NCBI GenBank assembly: GCA_900770525.1
Contig: CAAHDT010000017.1
Span: forward strand, 10,509-74,508
Source of the DNA: Candidatus Gastranaerophilales bacterium
GTDB lineage: Bacteria; Cyanobacteriota; Vampirovibrionia; Gastranaerophilales; Gastranaerophilaceae
DNA length: 64,000 nt
Reading direction: 5' to 3'
The notes below the pieces were generated by a model. The model saw only the letters and a program-made list of their open reading frames with translations. It had not been told where the DNA came from and did not search any database. The position numbers and the translations under genes are program-made. Positions 52,386 through 61,029 of this stretch are shown in pieces; the stretch's first letter is position 1, and every line of letters begins with the position of its first letter.

Positions 52386-53012
52386 TTAACTTTCTTTGAG
52401 ATGTTTAACATGCTTGTAAACATAAATTCCGCCTAAAATTGCAAATATTGCAATTATTAGAATATCAAATTTGTGCCAAATGTGTTTGAAAGCTTCCATG
52501 TTTTGCCCCATCTTTACACCAACAAATATTAATACGTAACTCCATACCAAAGAACCTAAAAAAGTGAAAGTGAAGAAAAATCTTTTCTTTGCTCTTAGAA
52601 TTCCTGCCGGTAAAGATATAAATGTTCTTACAACCGGTAGCATTCTACATAAGAAAAATGCCCAGTCGCCGTATTTTTCGACCCATTTGTCAGCCTCTTC
52701 CAAATCTTTTTTAGAAACTAGAAAATATTTTCCATATTTTTCAACAAAAGTTCTTCCACCAAAGTAACCGATATAGTATGAAGGAAGAGAACCTAAAACA
52801 CACCCGATTGCACTTGCAAAAGCTGCTATATGAAAGTTCATTTCACCTTTAGATACAATATAACCTGCAAAAGGTAAAACGGCTTCACTAGGCAACGGGA
52901 TGTTGCATGATTCTATTGCCATAAGCAATGCAACTCCGGCTGGTCCCATAAGTGTAATTATATGCTCAATCAGATTGATTAAATGAGCTAAAATTGAATT
53001 AATAAATTCCAT
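52386..53012 (-). CDS. DedA-family membrane protein
   Basis: 208 residues with about five helices. Signature ESCNIPLPSEAVLPFAGYIVSKG (about 34-56), the re-entrant GSLPSYYIGYFGG and the basic FLCRMLPVVRTFISLPAG (about 120-137), all typical of DedA/SNARE-associated proteins. These are thought to recycle undecaprenyl phosphate or flip lipids, which fits a window rich in polyprenyl-linked glycan enzymes. Confidence 0.93.
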   Translation of the reverse strand: MEFINSILAHLINLIEHIITLMGPAGVALLMAIESCNIPLPSEAVLPFAGYIVSKGEMNFHIAAFASAIGCVLGSLPSYYIGYFGGRTFVEKYGKYFLVSKKDLEEADKWVEKYGDWAFFLCRMLPVVRTFISLPAGILRAKKRFFFTFTFLGSLVWSYVLIFVGVKMGQNMEAFKHIWHKFDILIIAIFAILGGIYVYKHVKHLKES

Positions 53013-53092
53013 TAATCTATCTCCCTATTCTTATCCTTGTTAATCATATCAAAAAAATAATAAAAATCATCTATATGGTGAATGTTAAAGAA

Positions 53093-53121
53093 TTGACCTA
53101 AGAGTAGAGTTATAGTATTAT
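53093..53121 (+). promoter_or_regulatory. Promoter of the TPR-lgt operon
   Basis: TTGACC (53093-53098) and TATTAT (53116-53121) with a 17-bp spacer. The leader is about 30 nt, with AGAGAGGGA before the ATG. Confidence 0.7.
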
Positions 53122-53157
53122 ATTTTTAATCTTACAATCTTAAGAGAGGGATGATTA

Positions 53158-53736
53158 ATGAGAAAAGCGTTATTATTGGTTAGTATTTTGGCTATTTCAG
53201 TCGTTACTACTGCTTGTATAAACAGTTTTGCAGTACAAGAACTCAACAATAAAGCAATGACATTTATGGAACAGGGGAACTATCCTGAGGCAATTGAACG
53301 TCTCAAATCAAGTATTGACTTGGACGATTCAATTTTTGAATCTCACTATAATCTAGCCGTAGCTTATACGAAGTCAGAAGACTATGTTAACGCTTTGAAC
53401 GCTTATAAAAAGGCGATTGCACTTAAGCCTGATTTTGCAGATTCTTATTATTCTCTTGCAGTTGCGGAAGAAAATATCGCATCAGATTTGAATGCAGGAG
53501 CAATTAAACTTGATGAAAACGGGAACTTGCAGAAAGTTAAATCCGATAGTGATAATGAAGAAGTTAAAGCACCAAAATTAACAGAAGCTGAAACAGCATA
53601 TGTTGATGAATTGTTAAAAGACTCTATCTCAAACTACAATGAATACTTGGAGAAAAGTCCTCAGGCTAAGGATTTTGAGGATGTCCAAAACCACGTTAAG
53701 GAATTGGAATTAAAATTAAATCCCGCGCAGGAGTAA
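53158..53736 (+). CDS. TPR-repeat lipoprotein
   Basis: 192 residues. The N-terminal signal peptide ends in a lipobox-like VVTTAC with Cys20. Two to three TPR units (about 30-110: LNNKAMTFMEQGNYPEAIERL, SHYNLAVAYTKSEDYVNAL, SYYSLAVAEENIA) precede an acidic helical C-terminus. The -3 residue (Thr) is unusual for a lipobox. The next gene, 4 bp on, encodes Lgt, which would acylate such a Cys. Confidence 0.82.
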   Translation: MRKALLLVSILAISVVTTACINSFAVQELNNKAMTFMEQGNYPEAIERLKSSIDLDDSIFESHYNLAVAYTKSEDYVNALNAYKKAIALKPDFADSYYSLAVAEENIASDLNAGAIKLDENGNLQKVKSDSDNEEVKAPKLTEAETAYVDELLKDSISNYNEYLEKSPQAKDFEDVQNHVKELELKLNPAQE

Positions 53737-53739
53737 TTT

Positions 53740-54552
53740 ATGATTTTCAAATCTCCTGGAGATGTTTTGTTTAATATTGGTTCATTTCCTGTTTATTGTT
53801 ATGGAGTGACTCTTGCTATTGCAAGTTTTGTTGGTGTTTTGGTCGCGTATAAGGTTTTTAAGACATATAATCCTAAATCAGATTATGATAAAATTTGGGA
53901 TTTTGCGGCATATTTGTTGATTTTGGGCTTTTTAGGGGCGAGGTTTTATTATTGTTTGTTAAATCCAGTTTACTATTTCCAAAATCCGATAGAAATACTT
54001 GATTTTAGAGAAGGCGGCTTGTCTATCCATGGGGGGATTATTACAGGTGTTATTTCTGCTATATTTCTGGCACGAAAATATAAACTTCCAATGTTAAAAT
54101 TGGTCGATGCCTTTATTTGCGGTACTGCTTTGGCTCAATCTATCGGAAGATGGGGCAATTTTTTCAATTCAGAAGCATTCGGATATCCGACCAATTTACC
54201 ATGGAAATTGTATATTCCATATTCCCAACGTCCTGATATTTATAGTGGATATGAATTTTTTCATCCGACATTTTTATACGAAAGTATTTTAGATTTTTGT
54301 ATTTTTGTCATATTGCTTTTGGTTATGAAGAAAACAAAAGGAAAACTTTCAGGACTATGCCTGTCATTATATTTGATTATGTACGCAGTTACAAGATTTA
54401 TGGTAGAAAGTTTCAGAATTGACAGTGCTCTAAACATAGGGAAAATTCCAATCGCGCAACTAATGTCTTTGGTATTACTGATAATTGGTGTTATCGGGGT
54501 AGTAATTATTAAGAAAAATTGCAAAAACTCGGCAAATCCAGAAAAAATTTGA
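53740..54552 (+). CDS. lgt: Prolipoprotein diacylglyceryl transferase
   Basis: 270 residues with about seven helices. GGLSIHGGIITGV (about 89-101) contains the conserved HGG, and GRWGNFFNSEAFG (about 138-150) is the Lgt signature. It transfers diacylglyceryl from phosphatidylglycerol to the lipobox Cys of prolipoproteins. Shares a promoter with the upstream TPR lipoprotein. Confidence 0.95.
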   Translation: MIFKSPGDVLFNIGSFPVYCYGVTLAIASFVGVLVAYKVFKTYNPKSDYDKIWDFAAYLLILGFLGARFYYCLLNPVYYFQNPIEILDFREGGLSIHGGIITGVISAIFLARKYKLPMLKLVDAFICGTALAQSIGRWGNFFNSEAFGYPTNLPWKLYIPYSQRPDIYSGYEFFHPTFLYESILDFCIFVILLLVMKKTKGKLSGLCLSLYLIMYAVTRFMVESFRIDSALNIGKIPIAQLMSLVLLIIGVIGVVIIKKNCKNSANPEKI

Positions 54553-54593
54553 TTTTAATAAGTTTCTGATGTACACTTTTTCATAATGATGTG

Positions 54594-54622
54594 GCCGGGT
54601 TGGAATTAAAAAACTTACCGGC
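54594..54622 (+). promoter_or_regulatory. Small hairpin in the metK leader
   Basis: GCCGG (54594-54598) pairs with CCGGC (54618-54622) around an A-rich 19-nt loop, GC-rich against an AT-rich leader. It lies 20 nt before the metK ribosome site. I cannot match it to a known SAM riboswitch class; it may be only a hairpin. Confidence 0.3.
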
Positions 54623-54651
54623 TTGTAGAAAATAAATTAAGGAGATTGGAA

Positions 54652-55929
54652 ATGACACCAAAAAACTTTTTATTCACTTCGGAATCTGTTACCGAAGGAC
54701 ACCCCGACAAAGTATGCGATCAGATTTCTGATGCTATTTTAGACGAGTTTTTAACAAAATCACCTCAATCAAGAGTTGCTGCTGAAACGACTGTTACGAC
54801 AGGTATGGCTTTGGTTTGTGGTGAAATAACTTCAGATTGCTATGTAGATATTCCATCTGTTGTTAGAAATACAATTAAAAATATAGGTTACACTGAAAGC
54901 GAAGGTGGCGGTTTTGATTTCAATACTTGTGCAGTTTTGACCAGTATTGACGAACAGTCTTGTGATATCGCAGGTGGTGTAAACAAGTCACTTGAAGCAA
55001 GAGATGATAATGCAGACACTTCAACTTCAGAAACCGAAAATATCGGAGCAGGTGACCAAGGTATTATGTTTGGTTACGCATGTAATGAAACATCTGAATT
55101 GATGCCTTTGCCTATAAGTTTGGCTCACAAATTGTCATACAGATTGGCTCAAGTTAGAAAAAACGGAACTTTGCCATACTTAAGACCGGATGGTAAATCT
55201 CAAGTTACCGTTGAATATGTTGATGGTAAACCTTCAAAAATTAATACGGTTTTAATTTCAACTCAACACGATCCGGAAATCGATGGTATTTCAGATAATG
55301 CAAAAGTTCAAGAAAAAATTGCTGCTGACGTAAAAAAATACGTAATCGATTATGTTTTCGAAAACGAATCACCAATCGGATTAGATAAAGATACCAAAAT
55401 TCTTGTTAACCCATCAGGAAGATTTGTTGTTGGTGGACCTCAAGGAGATGCAGGCTTAACCGGTCGTAAAATTATTGTAGATACTTACGGTGGTTATTCA
55501 AGACATGGTGGCGGTGCTTTTTCAGGAAAGGATCCTACGAAAGTTGACCGTTCTGCTGCTTATGCTGCAAGATACGTTGCGAAAAACGTTGTTGCTGCAG
55601 GTTTAGCTGATAAATGCGAAATTGAATTAGCATATGCAATTGGTGTTGCAGAGCCTGTGTCAATTATGGTTGATACATTCGGAACAGGTAAAATTGAAGA
55701 TGATGAAATCTGCAAACTTGTTTCAAAGAACTTTGACCTTAGACCTGCTGCAATCATCAGCCAGTTTGACTTAAGAGGCTTGCCTGCTAAGAATGGTGGT
55801 AAATTCTACCAATTATTAGCTGCTTACGGGCATATGGGCAGAAGCGATATCTTCGTTCCTTGGGAACAAACTGATAAAGCTGAGGATTTAAAATCTCAAG
55901 CTTGCGCATGCGGATGTTGCTCTAAATAA
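54652..55929 (+). CDS. metK: S-adenosylmethionine synthetase
   Basis: 425 residues from ATG 54652, with GGAG 7-8 nt upstream; the TTG at 54646 is not needed. TSESVTEGHPDKVCDQISD with the GHPDK ATP motif, GAGDQGIMFGYA (about 133), and GGGAFSGKDPTKVDRSAAY (about 285) are all intact. It makes SAM from methionine and ATP. Somewhat longer than the usual 385-400, with an odd Cys-rich end (CACGCCSK). Monocistronic. Confidence 0.96.
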   Translation: MTPKNFLFTSESVTEGHPDKVCDQISDAILDEFLTKSPQSRVAAETTVTTGMALVCGEITSDCYVDIPSVVRNTIKNIGYTESEGGGFDFNTCAVLTSIDEQSCDIAGGVNKSLEARDDNADTSTSETENIGAGDQGIMFGYACNETSELMPLPISLAHKLSYRLAQVRKNGTLPYLRPDGKSQVTVEYVDGKPSKINTVLISTQHDPEIDGISDNAKVQEKIAADVKKYVIDYVFENESPIGLDKDTKILVNPSGRFVVGGPQGDAGLTGRKIIVDTYGGYSRHGGGAFSGKDPTKVDRSAAYAARYVAKNVVAAGLADKCEIELAYAIGVAEPVSIMVDTFGTGKIEDDEICKLVSKNFDLRPAAIISQFDLRGLPAKNGGKFYQLLAAYGHMGRSDIFVPWEQTDKAEDLKSQACACGCCSK

Positions 55930-55949
55930 GAGTAAATAACAATTAATAT

Positions 55950-55981
55950 CAACGCCACTTCAAGTATTTGAAGTGGCGTTG
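55950..55981 (+). terminator. Strong hairpin after metK
   Basis: A 14-bp perfect stem CAACGCCACTTCAA / TTGAAGTGGCGTTG with a 4-nt loop. The following T run is poor (TGTTAGTTT), but position and stability suggest a transcription stop for metK. Confidence 0.7.
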
Positions 55982-56033
55982 TGTTAGTTTAGATTAAGTT
56001 TAAGGGAAAGGGAATTTATAGGGTATAAGGATT

Positions 56034-57065
56034 TTATGCTTGTTCTGATTTTTTGTTACCTCCAAACAAACCGTACAAAACAGCACCGGCACTAGCGATT
56101 ATTGCGCCCCATTTGCCATATTTTTTAGCTTGCTGCCATTTGAAATCTTTTAGGATTGCTTTTGCTTCGTCATCTAAATTCTCAACTAATTTTCCGGTTT
56201 TTGAATCAAAGTAACCTGCAATTTCAGCGTTTAAGTCTTTAAGTCCATTTTCATATGCAGAAACCCAAGCTTTTGCAGTTTTATGTACTGTTTCATTTCC
56301 CTTAGCAGCAAGTGTTTCCACATGTTTTGCGATTTCTTCTTCTGTTCCTTTAATTCCAAACAAGTCTTTGTGTTTTAGAATCAAAGTTTTCAACTCATCA
56401 ACATTTTTAGCATTTTTAATTGCATTCAATTCTGATTCAGACATAGCTTTTATATTTTTGTATGCTGCTGCAGCACTTGGACGACTTTCTTTTGCCTTTT
56501 TAGCCGCAGCCTCTAAGGTATAATCTTCAACTTTTTTACCGGCGCGCTCAAATGCAGCCTTCGCCTCTTCCGGTGTTCTTGAATGCAAGTTATTTTCTTC
56601 AAAATATTTTTTTACATCATCCGGCAAAGCTTCAAAACTTTCAGCTTTTGCTAGTTGTGCTAAATTATATTCTTTAGTCTTTTTCATTGCATCTTGTGCA
56701 TCTTTTATATCTTCTTGTAATCTTACACTATCTATAGATTTATAAATTGCAGGATTTATTTCTTGTTTTGCCAAATCTTTAATCGGATTATTTAGCAACC
56801 AATATCCTAATCCACCACCTGCAACAGCCCCCGCGCCGGCACTGGCAACAGTTCCAGTTAAACTTGGTGTGGATAACTCAAAAGTATCATGATCCGGTTG
56901 TCCTCTAAATGCAGGTGAACCTGCCGTTTCAACAATTCCCGGAATTTTTCCACTTTGCTCAATTGCATTGAAATGGGCTTGAGCCATTACATCATCATTT
57001 CCCACATTTGCTTGAGCTAACAACTGAGGATTGTAATACCGCATACCTACAGCATCATAAGCCAT
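56034..57065 (-). CDS. Orphan membrane protein with F-x-G motif
   Basis: 343 residues, no family recognised. The N-terminal 60 residues are soluble and contain SPAFRGQPD (F53-R-G55). A Gly/Ala-rich hydrophobic segment follows (about 70-92), then a long charged helical region (about 95-315) and a C-terminal hydrophobic segment (about 318-338). Same design as the 5682-6746 protein. The upstream region holds a TTACA direct repeat (57151-57166). Monocistronic and unrelated to the aroA operon behind it. Function unknown; it may be an envelope or surface protein of this lineage. Confidence 0.7.
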   Translation of the reverse strand: MAYDAVGMRYYNPQLLAQANVGNDDVMAQAHFNAIEQSGKIPGIVETAGSPAFRGQPDHDTFELSTPSLTGTVASAGAGAVAGGGLGYWLLNNPIKDLAKQEINPAIYKSIDSVRLQEDIKDAQDAMKKTKEYNLAQLAKAESFEALPDDVKKYFEENNLHSRTPEEAKAAFERAGKKVEDYTLEAAAKKAKESRPSAAAAYKNIKAMSESELNAIKNAKNVDELKTLILKHKDLFGIKGTEEEIAKHVETLAAKGNETVHKTAKAWVSAYENGLKDLNAEIAGYFDSKTGKLVENLDDEAKAILKDFKWQQAKKYGKWGAIIASAGAVLYGLFGGNKKSEQA

Positions 57066-57161
57066 AATCTTACCTTTCCTAACCTTAAACTAACCTTACA
57101 ATTCTATAAAGTTTTATCGCGTAAGATATTTGACAATAATATGCCATTTATTACAAAATTG

Positions 57162-58436
57162 TTACATTAACTGAATAAATGATTTTTCAAACTCTGGAAA
57201 AGATATTCCAGCCCACTCAAAACCATTAATTGCTATCGGATTTTTACAAATAAGTCCAGCAACATAAAGACTCATTGCTAAACGGTGATCATCATATGTT
57301 TCAACTGCAACATTACCACTTAAGTCTTTTTTCCCAGAAATAACAAAACCATCATCCAGTTCGTCTATCTCAGCACCTAATTTACGGAGCTCTTTGACTG
57401 TAGTTGCAATTCTATCAGACTCTTTATTTCTTAAGTCTTTTGCATCTCTAATTATCGTTTCACCATCAGCCTGAGTAGCAAGTACAGCAATAACAGGTAA
57501 TTCATCAATTAATCTAGGAATTATTTCACCAAAAATTTTACAAGCCTTCAATTCAGATGTTTTAATCCTTAAATCGCCAACCAACTCACCTGATACCGTT
57601 TGTTCATTTAAAATTTCAACATCTCCACCCATCATTTTAACAACATCAAGAATTCCTGTTCTTGTCGGATTTAATCCGACATTTTTTAAGACAATATTAG
57701 AATTTGGAACTATTAACCCTGCAACGATGAAATATGCTGCAGATGAGATATCACCGCAAATATCAATTGTTTTTGGCTCAAGTTGAGATTTCTGAATATT
57801 GACAGTTTTCCCGTTTACGTGTATATTGGCTCCCATATACTTAAGCATAAGTTCCGAATGGTTCCTTGAAACATACGGTTCAGTAACGCTTGTCGTTCCA
57901 TCAGCATTCAACCCTGCAAGTAATATACAAGATTTGACCTGAGCTGAGGCTAGTTTTGATGTATAATCAATTGAATGAAGATTAGTTCCTGTGATATTTA
58001 ACGGGGCGTGTCCGTTTACAGAGTTAATTTTAGCCCCCATTAATTCTAACGGCTCAATTACACGTTTCATAGGGCGTTTTGACAAACTGTTGTCACCAAT
58101 TAATTGTGTATTAAAATTCTGTCCTGCCAATATTCCGCTTATCAAACGCATTGTCGTTCCGGAATTTCCACAATCTAACGGAGCCAAAGGCGCCTTAAGG
58201 CAACCGGTCGATGCTATCTTCAAAGTTTTTTCATCTAGAAATTCTGCAATCACTCCCAACTGCTTAAAAATCTCCAGTGTAGAATGCGGATCTTTTCCAG
58301 ATGAAAAATTTTTGATTAAAGACGTCCCTTTCGCAAGCGAAGAAAACATCACCGCTCTATGCGAAACAGACTTATCAGCAGGTATTACAACTTCGCCTCT
58401 TAGACCCTTAATAACTTTTGAAACTTTCTTAATCAT
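57162..58436 (-). CDS. aroA: 3-phosphoshikimate 1-carboxyvinyltransferase (EPSP synthase)
   Basis: 424 residues, shikimate pathway step six. Seen: VIPADKSVSHRAVMFSSLAKG (about 17-37, with the phosphate-binding Lys and Ser), GNSGTTMRLISG (about 84, where many enzymes have GNAGT), SAQVKSCILLAGL (about 163) and the C-terminal DHRLAMSLYVAGL (about 382). Last gene of the operon kdsA-MBL-pheS-aroA; 12 bp after pheS. Confidence 0.95.
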   Translation of the reverse strand: MIKKVSKVIKGLRGEVVIPADKSVSHRAVMFSSLAKGTSLIKNFSSGKDPHSTLEIFKQLGVIAEFLDEKTLKIASTGCLKAPLAPLDCGNSGTTMRLISGILAGQNFNTQLIGDNSLSKRPMKRVIEPLELMGAKINSVNGHAPLNITGTNLHSIDYTSKLASAQVKSCILLAGLNADGTTSVTEPYVSRNHSELMLKYMGANIHVNGKTVNIQKSQLEPKTIDICGDISSAAYFIVAGLIVPNSNIVLKNVGLNPTRTGILDVVKMMGGDVEILNEQTVSGELVGDLRIKTSELKACKIFGEIIPRLIDELPVIAVLATQADGETIIRDAKDLRNKESDRIATTVKELRKLGAEIDELDDGFVISGKKDLSGNVAVETYDDHRLAMSLYVAGLICKNPIAINGFEWAGISFPEFEKSFIQLM

Positions 58437-58448
58437 TTTTCTTAAATC

Positions 58449-59483
58449 TTAAAACTGCTTCAAAAATCTAACGTCATCATTGAAGAATAAACGAATATCA
58501 TCAATTGCATATTTTAACATTGCAAGTCTTTCTACGCCCATACCAAACGCAAAACCTGAATATACTTCCGGGTCAATTCCAACACCACGTAAAACGTTCG
58601 GGTCAACCATTCCGCAGCCGAGTACTTCTAGCCAACCGGTTCCTGAACATGTACGGCATCCCTTGCCTTGGCACATAATACATTGAACGTCAACTTCTGC
58701 GGATGGTTCAGTGAATGGGAAAAAGCTGCTTCTAAAACGAGTCGGGCGGCTTGCACCAAAATAAATTCTAATAAATTCATTCAAAACACCTTTTAAATCC
58801 CCAAAAGTAATGTCTTTATCTACATACAAACCTTCAATTTGGTGGAAAAAGTTGTTTTTACGAGCATTAATATTTTCGTTTCTATAAACTCTACCCGGAG
58901 AAATTACTCTGATAGGAGGTTTTTGCTCTTCCATAACGTGGATTTGTGCACCTGACGTTTGACTTCTTAACACCACATTTGGAGCAAGTGTTGTGAAGAA
59001 TGTATCTTGCATATCTCTTGCAGGGTGGTCTTTTGGAATATTCAACATATCAAAGTTAAAATATTCTGTTTCAACTTCAGGCGAATTTTTGCTCTCAACA
59101 ACTGAAAATCCAAGACTTTGGAAAATTTGAACAATTTCATTTGTAGTTGAAGTCAAAGGATGAACCTTTCCTTGTGGAACAAATTTTCCAGGGAGTGTTA
59201 CATCAAGTCTTTCCTTTTGCAATTTTTCATTAAGTTCAATCTTATAAAACTCATCATGTTTTGCTCTTATAGATGTTTCTAATTTTTGAGTGATTTCATT
59301 TGCTAATGAGCCGATAATTCTTTTGTCACTGTCGGATAAGTTTCTAAGGTTCTTTTTAATTTCATTGAACTCACCCTTACGGCTCAAATATTTTCCCCTA
59401 ATTTCATCTAACTCACTAATTGAATGAGCTTGTTCCAAATCTTTTACTGCATCTGAATAAATTTTTTCCAGTTGTTCTTTCAT
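58449..59483 (-). CDS. pheS: Phenylalanyl-tRNA synthetase alpha subunit
   Basis: 344 residues. A coiled N-terminus (1-85) is followed by the class II core: HPLTSTTNEIVQIFQSLGF, VLRSQTSGAQIHVMEEQ, RVYRNENINARKNNFFHQIEG, the Cys-rich insert CIMCQGKGCRTCSGTGWLEV and FGMGVERLAMLKYAIDDIR (motif 3). pheT is not adjacent, so the beta subunit is encoded elsewhere. 11 bp downstream of the MBL gene. Confidence 0.96.
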   Translation of the reverse strand: MKEQLEKIYSDAVKDLEQAHSISELDEIRGKYLSRKGEFNEIKKNLRNLSDSDKRIIGSLANEITQKLETSIRAKHDEFYKIELNEKLQKERLDVTLPGKFVPQGKVHPLTSTTNEIVQIFQSLGFSVVESKNSPEVETEYFNFDMLNIPKDHPARDMQDTFFTTLAPNVVLRSQTSGAQIHVMEEQKPPIRVISPGRVYRNENINARKNNFFHQIEGLYVDKDITFGDLKGVLNEFIRIYFGASRPTRFRSSFFPFTEPSAEVDVQCIMCQGKGCRTCSGTGWLEVLGCGMVDPNVLRGVGIDPEVYSGFAFGMGVERLAMLKYAIDDIRLFFNDDVRFLKQF

Positions 59484-59494
59484 TTTTATTCCTC

Positions 59495-60115
59495 TTATCT
59501 GTTAATTTCGTTATGAACTTTTTCGTATCCGATAGTTGTACTTGCGCCGTGTCCGGTAAAAACTTTAATATTATCATCAAGTTTAAATATAATATCACGC
59601 AAACTATGGTATATTTTATCAAAGTTTCCGCCAAATAAATCTGTTCTTCCGTAGCTGTTTCTGAATAGTGTGTCGCCGGAGAATAAGTTGTTTTCGATTA
59701 GATAGCAAACTCCACCTTCAGTATGTCCTGCGGTTTCAATAACCTTAATCTTTATATCTCCAAAAATCAACTCGTCACTGTCACTTACAAAAAAATCTGC
59801 TTTTGGTGGTTCAACATGCGGAAACGCAAAGAATTTTGAAAATTCGTTTATGTTAGTCAGCATAATCTCGTCACCTTTATTGATACCGACTTTTGCATTT
59901 AAGGCTTTTTTCATCTCATTTAGCCCTAAAACATGGTCAAAATGTCCATGAGTCAATAAAATATATTTTACATTAAGGTTGTTACCTTTAATATCTTTCA
60001 GAATATCTTCATTGTACTCGGAACAATCAATAAGAACAGCTTCTTTAGTATTTTCATCCCAAAGAAGATAGTTGTTCGCATCAATAGGTCCTGCAATATA
60101 AGTTTTCATTTTCAT
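59495..60115 (-). CDS. Metallo-beta-lactamase-fold hydrolase (glyoxalase II-like)
   Basis: 206 residues with the zinc motif THGHFDHVLG (HxHxDH, about 55-62), AGHTEGGVCYLIENNLFSGDTLF (about 130-152) and a final His in TGHGASTTIG. The family cleaves thioesters or other esters; this short form is the YcbL-like type without the long glyoxalase II C-terminus. Inserted between kdsA and pheS with 3- and 11-bp gaps, it is surely co-transcribed, but its substrate is unknown. Confidence 0.9.
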   Translation of the reverse strand: MKMKTYIAGPIDANNYLLWDENTKEAVLIDCSEYNEDILKDIKGNNLNVKYILLTHGHFDHVLGLNEMKKALNAKVGINKGDEIMLTNINEFSKFFAFPHVEPPKADFFVSDSDELIFGDIKIKVIETAGHTEGGVCYLIENNLFSGDTLFRNSYGRTDLFGGNFDKIYHSLRDIIFKLDDNIKVFTGHGASTTIGYEKVHNEINR

Positions 60116-60118
60116 AAT

Positions 60119-60934
60119 TTATTTTCTCACCAATTCAAAAATATCACGACATACTGTGAATAATTTTTCAGCTTCATTAAGTGGAACCATGTTTGGTCCG
60201 TCAGATAATGCCTTATCAGGTTCAGGATGAACTTCAAAGAACAATACATCTGCACCTGCAGCCATAGCAGCTTTTGCAAGAGGTGGTACAAAACGTCTAT
60301 CTCCGCCGGATGATGTTCCGTTTGCTCCCGGAAGTTGGACGCTGTGTGTTGCATCAAATACAACCGGATGTCCGAATCGGTGCATAATAGGAATACTTCT
60401 GAAATCAACAACCAAATTGTTGTACCCGAAGCTTGTTCCTCTATCGGTTAACATTATATTTTCATTTCCGACAGATTCAACCTTTTTTACAAGAGTTTCC
60501 ATCTGTTCAGGAGAAAGGAATTGTCCTTTCTTGATATTTACAATCTTACCTGTTTTAGCAGCTGCAACTAACAAATCAGTTTGTCTGCATAAAAAAGCTG
60601 GAATTTGCAAAATGTCTGCTACTTCTGCAACAGGAGCCGCCTGATCCGGTGTATGAATATCTGTTACAATCGGTAAATCATATTTATCTTTCACCGCCTG
60701 TAACATCTTAAGTCCCTTTTCCATTCCGGGGCCTCTGAATGATGTAATAGACGAACGATTTGCCTTGTCAAAAGATGCTTTGAATACGTAATTTATACCA
60801 AGCTTTGCTGTAATTTCTTTTAACTTTCCTGCAACTTCATCAATAACTTCCTGGCTTTCAATAACACAAGGACCTGCCAAAATTGTTAATTTGTCGCTAC
60901 CGATTTCGAAATTTTTTAATTTTATTGTTTTCAT
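60119..60934 (-). CDS. kdsA: 3-deoxy-8-phosphooctulonate synthase (KDO8P synthase)
   Basis: 271 residues, condenses PEP with arabinose-5-phosphate. LAGPCVIESQEV (about 19), FKASFDKANRSSITSFRGPGM (about 51), TDIHTPDQAAPVAEVADILQIPAFLCRQTDL (about 97) and GGDRRFVPPLAKAAMAAGADVLFFEVHPEP (about 208) are all in place. Works with KdsD (24933). Together they show the cell makes Kdo, hence probably an LPS-type outer membrane. First gene of the operon. Confidence 0.96.
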   Translation of the reverse strand: MKTIKLKNFEIGSDKLTILAGPCVIESQEVIDEVAGKLKEITAKLGINYVFKASFDKANRSSITSFRGPGMEKGLKMLQAVKDKYDLPIVTDIHTPDQAAPVAEVADILQIPAFLCRQTDLLVAAAKTGKIVNIKKGQFLSPEQMETLVKKVESVGNENIMLTDRGTSFGYNNLVVDFRSIPIMHRFGHPVVFDATHSVQLPGANGTSSGGDRRFVPPLAKAAMAAGADVLFFEVHPEPDKALSDGPNMVPLNEAEKLFTVCRDIFELVRK

Positions 60935-61029
60935 TTATAATTTCCCTAATTAAACTCTTCTCTATACCTGATTATAGTTAAAACAAACCACAAAGACAAG
61001 TCTTTTTCAATTTGATAAGTTATTAAAAT

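Noticed and set aside
54594..54622. SAM riboswitch before metK
   Set aside because: The leader is too short for SAM-I, and no SAM-II or SMK core was recognised.
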